Below, piece by piece: positions 1 to 6,305 of a stretch of DNA of 12,173 bases. Origin of the DNA: Clostridia bacterium (GTDB taxonomy: Bacteria > Bacillota > Clostridia > Oscillospirales > CAG-382). Below the pieces are notes generated by a model. It did not search any database. It had not been told where the DNA came from and saw only the letters and a program-made list of their open reading frames with translations. Positions within the stretch are counted from its first letter, which is position 1. The number at the start of each line of letters is the position of its first letter. The DNA lies in NCBI GenBank assembly GCA_900757905.1, contig CAAEPN010000015.1, positions 1 to 12,173 on the forward strand, in the 5' to 3' direction. The position numbers were made by a program, and so were the translations under genes.

Positions 1-45
1 CTCATGCCAAAAAGCTCCGCTTTTCGACACTCGCGAATCTATCGG

Positions 46-80
46 TGAAAAATCCGTGGCGCATGTCCCCGGATTTTTCA
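46..80. repeat. Inverted repeat / stem-loop
   Basis: The arms TGAAAAATCCG (46-56) and CGGATTTTTCA (70-80) pair perfectly over 11 bp around a 13-base loop. A T-rich stretch (83-87) follows on the plus strand. It could be a terminator of an unseen upstream gene or a member of a dispersed intergenic repeat family. One copy in one window cannot decide. Confidence 0.5.
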
Positions 81-137
81 GATTTTTATTGAAATCGGCT
101 TCGCCCGAAAAGCCTTATAGACTTTTGCAACAGGCTG

Positions 138-165
138 AAAGGAGTTGTAAAAAACAACTCCTTTT
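138..165 (+). terminator. Stem-loop, probable intrinsic terminator
   Basis: The arms AAAGGAGTTGT (138-148) and ACAACTCCTTT (154-164) form a perfect 11-bp stem with a 5-base A loop, and the 3' arm ends in a short run of four Ts. This suits a factor-independent terminator for a gene to the left. The U tract is short and the GC content of the stem is modest. The 5' arm also contains GGAG, so pairing would hide a Shine-Dalgarno-like sequence, but no start codon follows it. Confidence 0.45.
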
Positions 166-277
166 GCTATATTTCCGGCAAACACTCCCTCCGGCACGCG
201 CGCGTGTTCCCTTCCCTTGCACCGGAATATCGCGGCGCGCTTTTTCGGCAAAAGCTGCTTCCGTTGAAAAAAAGCGC

Positions 278-306
278 TTGACAACACCGGTTTTCTGTGA
301 TATGAT
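278..306 (+). promoter_or_regulatory. Sigma-A promoter of the HPr-like gene
   Basis: A perfect -35 box TTGACA (278-283) is followed by a 17-base spacer and the -10 box TATGAT (301-306). TGA directly before the -10 box adds an extended -10 element. Transcription should start near 312-314, giving a leader of about 40 bases. No operator is obvious, so the gene may be expressed constitutively. Confidence 0.88.
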
Positions 307-352
307 AAGTATAGAAAATGGTAATAAGTAAAGTAATTTGGGAGGTTTTGCT

Positions 353-583
353 ATGAAAGTATTCAATATTCGCCTGTCTACCATTGAAGAAGTAAGAAAT
401 TTCGTAAATATCGTTTCTAAATACGATTTTGAGATCGACCTCAAAAGCGGCCGCTACGTTGTGGACGCCAAGAGCATCATGGGTATCTTCAGCCTTGACC
501 TTTTAAACAAGATTGAAGTGACCGTTCATTCCGATGATTGCGAAGCACTCATGGAAGAATTAAAGCCCATGATTGTTGACTAA
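353..583 (+). CDS. HPr-like protein lacking the phosphocarrier histidine
   Basis: This 76-residue protein aligns without gaps to the phosphocarrier HPr of the sugar phosphotransferase system from the SKYD segment (residues 22-25) through KSIMG (40-44) to SL (47-48). HPr proteins are usually 85-90 residues, so this one is slightly short. In that register Ser41 corresponds to the regulatory Ser46 of Bacillus HPr, but His15, which accepts phosphate from enzyme I, is replaced by Thr10, and Arg17 by Glu12. It should therefore be unable to carry phosphate to enzyme II, while Ser phosphorylation by HPr kinase or a Crh-like regulatory role stays possible. The start is the ATG at 353, preceded by GGGAGG at 340-345. 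An in-frame TTG at 338 overlaps that site and is unlikely. The gene stands alone between its own promoter and terminator. The fold assignment is firm; the role is inferred. Confidence 0.85.
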   Translation: MKVFNIRLSTIEEVRNFVNIVSKYDFEIDLKSGRYVVDAKSIMGIFSLDLLNKIEVTVHSDDCEALMEELKPMIVD

Positions 584-610
584 AAGATAAATCCTTTTTT
601 ATAGTGCACT

Positions 611-657
611 AAAAGAAAAATTCGCAGCAAGCTCTGCGAATTTTTCTTTTTTTATTT
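611..657. terminator. Bidirectional intrinsic terminator
   Basis: A 17-bp perfect stem (611-627 with 634-650) with a 6-base loop has A-rich and T-rich outer arms, so it ends in a U tract whichever strand is read. It lies between two convergent genes, 27 bases after the stop of the HPr-like gene on the plus strand and just past the stop of the DUF4091 gene at 662 on the minus strand. It should terminate both transcripts. Confidence 0.9.
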
Positions 658-661
658 ATTT

Positions 662-2323
662 TCAGCTTTCGATTTTCAATTTGATTGCCCTGTTGAGCTT
701 TTCGCGAAGCTCCACGCAAAAACTCTCGCGGCGCGGATATTCCTTAAACGTAATCTCCTCACCAGCAAAGTTTTCGATCAGCGCAAGCGCCTCTTCTTTG
801 GACGTGAGCGACGCATATAATTCAAGCGCGCGCAGATCGGACAATCCTTGCGTAAACGCCGCCATATGCAGCGATTCATACGGCTTTCCGGACGGTCCCG
901 GATAGACCGAGAATGCGTCTCCGGCCGGCACCCAGTTAAAGCAGCCGTCGTTGCAGAGATACGGGTCGATCGGGAACAGCGAATGCTGCGAATAATAGAA
1001 GTTATAGCCCCACTGGAGGAAGCCCTGAATATCGTATTTGAATAACTGCAAGCCAATCACGCGCGTGCGGTTCATACTGTGCGCGATAAACCTGTTGGAG
1101 ACCTTATCGCTCTGCGAACAGCAGTAGTAACACCACAAATTCGGCACTTTCGCTTCGAGAAACGGCTCAATGTGGTCCGTGCCCACGATCGGGCGGTCCA
1201 CCGCACCGGTTGCATAAAAATCAAAGTTTGAGAGTGCGTCGCCAAACACGCAGTCGGTAAACAGATCGCCTAACTTTTCACGCAGCTTTTTGTAGCGCTC
1301 CAAATGCTCGCCGACCGGCTCGTCGGACATGTGGAACATGACGTTCTCAAAGACATCCTTTTGCTTGAGATACTCCTTGAATTCCACAAGAAATGTACGC
1401 AAAAAGCCGATGTATTCGTCGGACAGCGAATCGGTGTCCCAACCGAAAAGCGGCTCGTACTTTCCGTTCACGGTCGCCATGATTTTCGGCGCATGCTCAG
1501 CGCCCCATTGGGTAAATAAATGCGAAATCTCATGATATTTCACACCGCACCGCGCACACATGTCAAGCCAACGTCCGACAAGCGAAAAGTCGAAAACATA
1601 GCCGTCCGCTGTCTTTTCCACACCCACCAGCTGCGTTGTCGGGCGCTCGCCGCCCACTTTCGTATCAAGCGGCAGCGTGAACACCGGCATGAGGAGCATG
1701 TTGATGCCGTTATCTACTGCGGTTTTTACAAAGTTTTCGATAATGCGCCAATGCGCCTCACTGAACACGTCCACGCCGTAATAGGTGGCAAGGCAGTCAC
1801 AGTGAAACCATTCGGTATACATGAGCGTCTGCTCGGGAAGAACCACGTCGATGATCTCAAGCTCCAAGGTCTCGTTTGCAAGCGTTTTACCGTCGGCGTC
1901 ATTTACCGAAAGCGTAATCGGATAAAGTCCGGCTTGAGCATCTTTCGGAATTTTCGCTTCGATCCAAAACGAAGCCGTGCGGTTTTCGCAGAGCGTAACG
2001 CGGCCGTTCTGACCGAGCGGCAGGAGCAGATCGGGATAACGTCCCGGCTTTTTACCGTTCAGGTAATCCGGGTCGGTGATATACACATAGCAAGGCTGCG
2101 CCACATCGACATATTCGATCTTGCGCACAGTAACAAAATCCGCAAGCTCGGATTCAAGCGAAAGAAAGACATTCCGGCTTTCGGTCGAGGACAGCGCCGC
2201 CTCAAAGGCGAAGCGGTCGTTTTTGACGGCCGTCGCGCCATATAACGGCGAAAGCGCCGAAACAACGGTATTTTCAAAGCATTTATTGGCCGACGAGACG
2301 AGTCGGAAAGAAAGGTTATTCAT
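662..2323 (-). CDS. DUF4091 (GH123-like) putative cytoplasmic glycoside hydrolase
   Basis: The 553-residue protein has an N-terminal beta-rich region (about 1-162), a barrel-like catalytic region (about 165-430) and a C-terminal segment typical of DUF4091, including GTDHIEP (381-387), NLWCYYCC (395-402) and the run from 420 to 475 with QWGYNFYY and YPGP. HMSDEP at 331-336 carries adjacent acids Asp334 and Glu335. In GH123 beta-N-acetylgalactosaminidases an adjacent Asp-Glu pair does substrate-assisted catalysis, and DUF4091 proteins are related to that family. I infer a glycosidase, perhaps acting on an N-acetylhexosamine; the substrate is unknown. There is no signal peptide, so it should act in the cytoplasm on imported oligosaccharide. 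The ATG at 2321-2323 follows GGAGGAA at 2328-2334. It lies 18 bases after the kinase stop, so the two are co-transcribed. Confidence 0.85.
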   Translation of the reverse strand: MNNLSFRLVSSANKCFENTVVSALSPLYGATAVKNDRFAFEAALSSTESRNVFLSLESELADFVTVRKIEYVDVAQPCYVYITDPDYLNGKKPGRYPDLLLPLGQNGRVTLCENRTASFWIEAKIPKDAQAGLYPITLSVNDADGKTLANETLELEIIDVVLPEQTLMYTEWFHCDCLATYYGVDVFSEAHWRIIENFVKTAVDNGINMLLMPVFTLPLDTKVGGERPTTQLVGVEKTADGYVFDFSLVGRWLDMCARCGVKYHEISHLFTQWGAEHAPKIMATVNGKYEPLFGWDTDSLSDEYIGFLRTFLVEFKEYLKQKDVFENVMFHMSDEPVGEHLERYKKLREKLGDLFTDCVFGDALSNFDFYATGAVDRPIVGTDHIEPFLEAKVPNLWCYYCCSQSDKVSNRFIAHSMNRTRVIGLQLFKYDIQGFLQWGYNFYYSQHSLFPIDPYLCNDGCFNWVPAGDAFSVYPGPSGKPYESLHMAAFTQGLSDLRALELYASLTSKEEALALIENFAGEEITFKEYPRRESFCVELREKLNRAIKLKIES

Positions 2324-2341
2324 AGCGTTCCTCCGGGATAA

Positions 2342-3394
2342 TTACAGATATTTTTTCACAATCGCTTCGGCTTCCTTGCGCTTTGCCACCATATCCTTGA
2401 CAAGCGCATACTGGTTTTTAGCGCGGTCAAGATTGTGGTTGGCATAGGCAGTTTTAAAGTAAACGTCGCCGTCGATATAGTCGGTTAAGAAGCGCGTGCC
2501 GCACTCATAGGTCATGAGGATGACCGAAGTGAAAATAAGCTCCTTTTCACGGTCAGTAAGCACGTCTTTTGCGCTTTCAAGGTAACCCTTGGTAAAGGCT
2601 TCGAAAAGCGCTAAATCAAAGTGAACCTTGTCGAGCTCGGTGCAGTCCTCGGCAGCCGTGGACGCGCCAAAACGCATGGCGTCGCCGAAATCGTATAAGT
2701 ACGAGCCGCTCATGACGGTATCGAGGTCGATCAGGCAGATGCCCTTATTCGTCTTATCGTCAAACAGGACGTTGTTTAACTTGGTATCGTTATGGCTGAC
2801 GCGAAGCGGCGCTGTGCCATCGGCAATGGCGTCTGTGATAGCGCCGGCCGTATTCTCAAAGGAAAGCGCGAATTCGATTTCGGGAGATACGAATTTTACG
2901 CGATCCGAAGCGTTTTTTTCGATGGCCTTTTTCAGATTATCCAGGCGTTTGGGAGTATTGTGAAAATCCGGGATGACAGTAAAAAGCTTTTCTGCGTCAA
3001 AGTCCGAAAGCAGGTTCTGGAATTTTCCGATGGTAAGAGCCGCCTGATAAAGAACCTCCGGCGTTTTTTCGTCGTTTACGGTGTAGGCGTCGTCGATGTA
3101 TTCATACGCGCGGTATGCGCCCTCTTCGCCCTCATACAGGCTGGAGCCGTCTTTAGTACGCAAGAAATGCAGCGTCTGCCGGGACGGATCTTCGCCCATT
3201 TCGGTAAGTTTTTTCGTGATATGCTCGGTCACAAGGCATACGTTATCCATCACGCCGCGCGGATTGGTGAACACGTCGGTATTGATGCGCTGAACAACGT
3301 ATTTTCCGGCGCGGAAAGTGGAATTGATGTGTCCCTCGCCGAGCGGTTCGGGTTTTCCGGTAATCCCGAATTGTTCTAAAATGTTTTCTAACAT
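2342..3394 (-). CDS. nahK: Phosphotransferase, probable N-acetylhexosamine 1-kinase
   Basis: This 350-residue protein belongs to the aminoglycoside phosphotransferase (APH) superfamily and resembles N-acetylhexosamine 1-kinase of bifidobacteria, which uses ATP to phosphorylate GlcNAc or GalNAc at the anomeric carbon. Visible motifs are the nucleotide loop LGEGHINSTF (18-27), the catalytic loop HNDTKLNN (201-208) with Asp203 and Asn208, and the metal-binding LIDLDT (221-226), followed by YDFGDAMRFGAST (234-246), which is typical of the NahK group. The length fits the family. The start is the ATG at 3392-3394, with GGAGGA at 3401-3406 six bases upstream. An in-frame ATG at 3481 falls inside the promoter and is rejected. 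It is first in an operon with the DUF4091 hydrolase, which suits a sugar kinase acting on the hydrolase product. Exact sugar specificity cannot be read from sequence. Confidence 0.8.
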   Translation of the reverse strand: MLENILEQFGITGKPEPLGEGHINSTFRAGKYVVQRINTDVFTNPRGVMDNVCLVTEHITKKLTEMGEDPSRQTLHFLRTKDGSSLYEGEEGAYRAYEYIDDAYTVNDEKTPEVLYQAALTIGKFQNLLSDFDAEKLFTVIPDFHNTPKRLDNLKKAIEKNASDRVKFVSPEIEFALSFENTAGAITDAIADGTAPLRVSHNDTKLNNVLFDDKTNKGICLIDLDTVMSGSYLYDFGDAMRFGASTAAEDCTELDKVHFDLALFEAFTKGYLESAKDVLTDREKELIFTSVILMTYECGTRFLTDYIDGDVYFKTAYANHNLDRAKNQYALVKDMVAKRKEAEAIVKKYL

Positions 3395-3400
3395 ACTGCT

Positions 3401-3406
3401 TCCTCC
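3401..3406 (-). promoter_or_regulatory. Ribosome binding site fixing the kinase start
   Basis: GGAGGA on the minus strand sits six bases before the ATG at 3392-3394. It decides the start of the kinase against the upstream in-frame ATG at 3481, which has no such site and overlaps the -35 box. Confidence 0.85.
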
Positions 3407-3452
3407 GATAAGGCTTCCGTATTTTTGAAGCGATAATTTGCTTATTTTGTTT

Positions 3453-3481
3453 ATTATAATATATTTTGAAAAGAATTTCAA
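3453..3481 (-). promoter_or_regulatory. Sigma-A promoter of the kinase-DUF4091 operon
   Basis: Read on the minus strand, TTGAAA (3481-3476) and a perfect TATAAT (3458-3453) are separated by 17 bases. The predicted start is near 3446, leaving a leader of about 50 bases before the kinase ATG. No catabolite-response (cre) element could be recognised near it. Confidence 0.85.
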
Positions 3482-3566
3482 TAGCTTTTTCGGGTGTTTT
3501 TTTCCAAGGCTTTATAAAATAGGTCTTATTTTTGCCGATTTTGGTACAGGTCGCCTCAAACGGCAG

Positions 3567-3595
3567 TTGACATTGAAAAAGAAATGTGCTAAAAT
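3567..3595 (+). promoter_or_regulatory. Sigma-A promoter of the VOC gene
   Basis: A perfect TTGACA (3567-3572) and TAAAAT (3590-3595) are 17 bases apart, with TGC directly before the -10 box as an extended element. It is divergent from the kinase operon promoter, with the two -35 boxes about 85 bases apart. Confidence 0.85.
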
Positions 3596-3627
3596 GAAAA
3601 AAACACTGTGAAAGGAAGTTTTATATA

Positions 3628-4050
3628 ATGGAAAATACGGAAAACAAGGTCATCGGCTGCACGGGTTTTCACCATGTAGCACTGCACAGCTCGGATTTTG
3701 AAAAGTCGTACAAATTCTACACCGAAGGACTCGGCGCGAAAGAATTCCGGCGTTGGACCTCGGGCGAGCGCACGATCGCGCTTCTCGACATGGGCGGCGG
3801 CGTCTGTATCGAACTGTTTTCGAACGGCAAAAAACGCACCTGTTTCGAAGAACAGGCCGGATTTTATGTACACTTAGCGTTAAACGTCAAGGACAGCAAG
3901 GCGGCCTTTGACCGCGCGCTCTCCTATGGCGCAAAAGAAAAAATGGCGCCCAAGAGCATGGAGCTGCCGTGCGAGCCGGTACTTCCGGCAGTCATTTCCT
4001 TTGTATACGGACCGGATGGCGAAGAAATCGAATTTTTCGAAGTAAGATAA
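3628..4050 (+). CDS. VOC (glyoxalase/bleomycin-resistance fold) family protein
   Basis: The 140-residue protein has the paired beta-alpha-beta-beta-beta pattern of the vicinal oxygen chelate superfamily. FHHVALHSSDFEKSYKFY (14-31) opens the first half and FYVHLALNVKDSKAAFDR (79-96) the second. Likely metal ligands in the usual places are His16, Glu62 (IELF), His82 (VHLAL) and Glu135 (in GEEIEFFEV), so a metal-dependent enzyme is plausible: lyase, isomerase or dioxygenase. The exact reaction cannot be assigned, and specific glyoxalase I or antibiotic resistance roles are not shown. The ATG at 3628 follows AAAGGAAG at 3611-3618. The gene has its own promoter and terminator and is transcribed alone. 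Its neighbours give no clear functional hint. Confidence 0.85.
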   Translation: MENTENKVIGCTGFHHVALHSSDFEKSYKFYTEGLGAKEFRRWTSGERTIALLDMGGGVCIELFSNGKKRTCFEEQAGFYVHLALNVKDSKAAFDRALSYGAKEKMAPKSMELPCEPVLPAVISFVYGPDGEEIEFFEVR

Positions 4051-4066
4051 ATTCAATGCCTACACA

Positions 4067-4098
4067 CAAAAATCGCGCCCATAAGGGCGCGATTTTTT
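4067..4098. terminator. Bidirectional intrinsic terminator
   Basis: The arms AAAAATCGCGCCC (4068-4080) and GGGCGCGATTTTT (4085-4097) form a 13-bp GC-rich stem with a 4-base loop, flanked by an A tract on one side and a T tract on the other. It follows the stop of the VOC gene on the plus strand and the stop of the ABC ATPase gene (4109) on the minus strand, and should serve both. Confidence 0.92.
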
Positions 4099-4108
4099 AT
4101 TCGTTTTT

Positions 4109-4840
4109 TTATAGAACCTTTGATAAAAAGTCCTTTAGACGCGGACTCTTGGGAGCGGTGAAGATCTCTGCCGGCGAACCCTGCTCAAGGATGATTCCCT
4201 CATCCATAAACAGTACGCGGTTGGCAACCTCCTTGGCGAACCCCATTTCATGCGTTACGACGACCATGGTCATGCCGTCCTCCGCCAACTCTTTCATGAG
4301 GTCAAGCACCTCGCCGACCATTTCCGGGTCGAGCGCCGAGGTCGGCTCGTCAAATAGCATCACATCCGGATTCATCGCAAGACTGCGCGCAATGGCAATT
4401 CTCTGCTTCTGTCCGCCGGAAAGCTGTCCCGGAAACGCGTCTGCCTTATCGGAAAGTCCGACGCGCGCAAGCAACTTCATCGCGTTTTCGCGCGCCTCCT
4501 CCTTGCTCTTCTTCAAAAGCTTGATCGGCGCAAGCGTGATATTATCCATGATCGACAAATGCGGAAACAGATTGAAATGCTGGAACACCATACCCATTTT
4601 CATGCGCAGCTTGTCGATGTTGCATTTGGGAGATGTGATAAGCTGGTCTTCAAAATAGATTTCACCCGAAGTCGGCTCCTCCAAGCGGTTAAGACACCGA
4701 AGAAACGTGGATTTACCCCTGCCCGACGGTCCGATGATAACCACTTTTTCGCCCTTTTCGATGTGTTCGCTCACACCTTTTAACACCTTGATCTCGCCGT
4801 TTTCGCCGAAATCCTTGTATAGATCTTTAACGGTTATCAC
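4109..4840 (-). CDS. Amino acid ABC transporter, ATP-binding protein (GlnQ/HisP type)
   Basis: This 243-residue cytoplasmic ATPase powers import through the permease encoded just upstream. It has the full polar amino acid transport motif set: Walker A GPSGRGKST (37-45), Q-loop Gln87 in FQHFNLFPH, ABC signature LSGGQ (140-144), Walker B MLFDEP (161-166) with catalytic Glu165, D-loop SALD (168-171) and the switch His197 in VVTHEMGF. Length is normal for GlnQ. Arg41 replaces the usual Ser in the Walker A loop; the essential Lys43 and Ser44 are kept, so activity is expected. The start is the GTG at 4838-4840 with AAAGGAGG at 4851-4858. The gene overlaps the end of the permease gene by 14 bases, which indicates translational coupling. 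The transported amino acid is not evident. Confidence 0.93.
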   Translation of the reverse strand: MITVKDLYKDFGENGEIKVLKGVSEHIEKGEKVVIIGPSGRGKSTFLRCLNRLEEPTSGEIYFEDQLITSPKCNIDKLRMKMGMVFQHFNLFPHLSIMDNITLAPIKLLKKSKEEARENAMKLLARVGLSDKADAFPGQLSGGQKQRIAIARSLAMNPDVMLFDEPTSALDPEMVGEVLDLMKELAEDGMTMVVVTHEMGFAKEVANRVLFMDEGIILEQGSPAEIFTAPKSPRLKDFLSKVL

Positions 4841-6230
4841 CTTTTCTTAACCTCCTTTCGAGAATCGATACCAATTTTGACAAAATTAACACCACGACTA
4901 AGTAGATAATGGCGACCGCCACCAGCGGCATAAAGTTGCTGTATGTGATCGAACGGATCTTAAGGCCGCCGAGCGTTAAGTCGGCCACGCCGATATAGAA
5001 CGCAATCGACGTTTCCTTTAACAGCGCGATAAACTCATTGGCAAGCGACGGCAGCACCGCCTTGAACGCCTGCGGAACAACGATGTAATACATGGTTTTT
5101 AAATAATTGAAGCCAAGGCTTCGTCCGGCTTCGGTCTGACCGTTGTCAATAGACATAATGCCGCCGCGCACGATTTCCGAAACATACGCACCCGAATTGA
5201 TCCCGAAGCACAGCACCGCTGCCGGGAATTTACCGATACCGAGCGGAAGCAGCACGACGAAATACATGATCATTAACTGCACCATGAGCGGAATGCCGCG
5301 AATCACCGTAACATAGATCTGGCAAATGGCCGACAGCAAACCGGCTTTTCCGGTCTTTTCATGGGTCACGCGGATAATCGCCACCACAAAACCGATAAGA
5401 ATACCGATAAGCACGGAGCACAGCGTAAGGCCAAGCGTTGCCAAAAGGCCGTTTGAGAGATACTTCCACTGGCTGTTGGCAATAAAGTTGCGGTTAAAAT
5501 CGTATTTAAACGAGTTCCACGCCTTGATAACGCCGATAGCCGTATCCGGCTTTTTGCTGTCGTAGTTGTTTAACGCGATACAGTCCTTGATGCCAGTGCG
5601 AAGCGTGTTTTTGTTGGCAATCGAGATTTCTTCGCCGTTATAGGTGACTTTATCCGTGCTGTCGATGATCTTCTTTGCGTCAAGCAGGCCGCCGAACAGG
5701 GTATTGACCGTTTCCTCCGAAAGGTACAGCGAAAATTCGCCTTTTTTCACCTCGTAAATACGAAGCTCAATCTGTCCGGAAAGCGTTTCGGACGCGTCAA
5801 GGTCTTGTTCGAAAGCCTCTGCCACCAAAAGCTTGACCTTGGTCGCATTGGTTTTGACGCCGGTCTCTTCATTTTTCACATACAGCTCATACGCGTCGGC
5901 AATGTAGGAGGATATCCCGTTCTGCACGGTGGAAAGCACATCCTTGGTCTCATAGGTGCAGTCCAAAATGACGTCCTTTTCCGAGCCGTAGGACACGCCG
6001 TCAACCGTCACTTTGGTGTTTTCGGCAACGTACACCGCGCCCGTTGCCACCGATTTCGGCAGTGCAGCAAGCGTGCTGTCCACGATCTGCTGCGTTTCCT
6101 CTGCCGACAGCTCACGCGATACGTTTCCGGCAAGTCTTTGCGCGATGAGCGTGCCGCCGACAAACGCCGCGATAAGCACCAGCACGGTAAGAACGCCGAT
6201 AAGTGTGCGTTTTTTCTTGTTTTTGACCAT
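4827..6230 (-). CDS. Amino acid ABC transporter permease with an added N-terminal extracytoplasmic domain
   Basis: The C-terminal half (about residues 255-458 of 467) is a HisM/GlnP-type permease with several membrane helices and the EAA loop EAGRSLGF (367-374), which docks on the ATPase. The N-terminus has basic residues, one membrane helix (about 9-31) and then about 220 mostly hydrophilic residues before the core. Ordinary permeases of this family are about 215-250 residues. The extra part lacks the GxDxE segment of family 3 binding proteins, so it is not an obvious permease-binding-protein fusion. It has two cysteines (91 and 217). The ATG at 6228-6230 is preferred because GGAG lies 6 bases upstream; the in-frame ATG at 6242 has no such site and would add four residues. 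The gene follows the binding protein by 75 bases and overlaps the ATPase gene. Confidence 0.87.
   Translation of the reverse strand: MVKNKKKRTLIGVLTVLVLIAAFVGGTLIAQRLAGNVSRELSAEETQQIVDSTLAALPKSVATGAVYVAENTKVTVDGVSYGSEKDVILDCTYETKDVLSTVQNGISSYIADAYELYVKNEETGVKTNATKVKLLVAEAFEQDLDASETLSGQIELRIYEVKKGEFSLYLSEETVNTLFGGLLDAKKIIDSTDKVTYNGEEISIANKNTLRTGIKDCIALNNYDSKKPDTAIGVIKAWNSFKYDFNRNFIANSQWKYLSNGLLATLGLTLCSVLIGILIGFVVAIIRVTHEKTGKAGLLSAICQIYVTVIRGIPLMVQLMIMYFVVLLPLGIGKFPAAVLCFGINSGAYVSEIVRGGIMSIDNGQTEAGRSLGFNYLKTMYYIVVPQAFKAVLPSLANEFIALLKETSIAFYIGVADLTLGGLKIRSITYSNFMPLVAVAIIYLVVVLILSKLVSILERRLRKGDNR
4851..4858 (-). promoter_or_regulatory. Ribosome binding site of the ATPase, inside the permease gene
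   Basis: AAAGGAGG lies within the last codons of the permease gene (encoding the Glu-Arg-Arg stretch) and ten bases ahead of the GTG start of the ATPase. Ribosomes finishing the permease would arrive at this site, so output of the two subunits is probably coupled. Confidence 0.75.
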
Positions 6231-6236
6231 GTTTTT

Positions 6237-6240
6237 CTCC
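6237..6240 (-). promoter_or_regulatory. Ribosome binding site deciding the permease start
   Basis: GGAG starts on the last base of an in-frame ATG (6240-6242) and stands six bases before the second ATG at 6228-6230. This supports the downstream start. The upstream ATG has only an AT-rich sequence and a hairpin before it. Confidence 0.6.
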
Positions 6241-6248
6241 ATATATCA

Positions 6249-6276
6249 TAAATGGGAATGTCGCCATTCCCATTTA
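6249..6276 (-). promoter_or_regulatory. Intercistronic hairpin between binding protein and permease genes
   Basis: Arms at 6249-6260 and 6265-6276, built around AAATGGGAATG and its complement, pair over 12 bp with a 4-base loop. On the transcribed minus strand no U tract follows; the sequence runs into the permease translation start. That fits a 3' stabilising or partially attenuating hairpin that keeps the binding-protein mRNA more abundant than the permease mRNA, as known for other ABC operons. The function is inferred. Confidence 0.6.
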
Positions 6277-6305
6277 CGCGTTATTTCGTTTGAAAATCCG
6301 AATAA

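Larger units (their letters stand above)
1..277. other. Intergenic stretch without a convincing gene
   Basis: No reading frame here has a good ribosome binding site together with a protein-like composition, so I call no gene. The stretch holds hairpins at 46-80 and 138-164, a small stem-loop at 10-24 and a 12-base perfect palindrome at 195-206. It is probably the downstream region of a gene lying left of the window plus the upstream region of the HPr-like gene. The promoter of that gene begins at 278. Confidence 0.6.

Noticed and set aside
56..331. Small open frame in the left intergenic region
   Set aside because: It runs through two hairpins and the HPr-like promoter, has no ribosome binding site, and its composition is not protein-like.
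1520..2245. Long plus-strand open frame antisense to the DUF4091 gene
   Set aside because: It lacks a ribosome binding site, has Arg/His-rich composition typical of antisense reading, and lies within a gene with clear family motifs.
2792..3379. 195-residue plus-strand open frame opposite the kinase
   Set aside because: The kinase motifs on the minus strand explain the open frame; no initiation signal is present on the plus strand.
3392..3481. N-terminal extension of the kinase from an ATG at 3481
   Set aside because: That ATG overlaps the operon's -35 box and the extra codons cover the -10 box and the GGAGGA site, so they are leader, not coding.
3501..3566. Weak stem AAAATA/TATTTT between the kinase and VOC promoters
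   Set aside because: It is only six A-T pairs, easily due to chance in AT-rich DNA.
4827..6242. Permease as a fusion with a substrate-binding domain
   Set aside because: The N-terminal region lacks the family 3 signature segment and ligand residues, and a separate binding lipoprotein is encoded next door.
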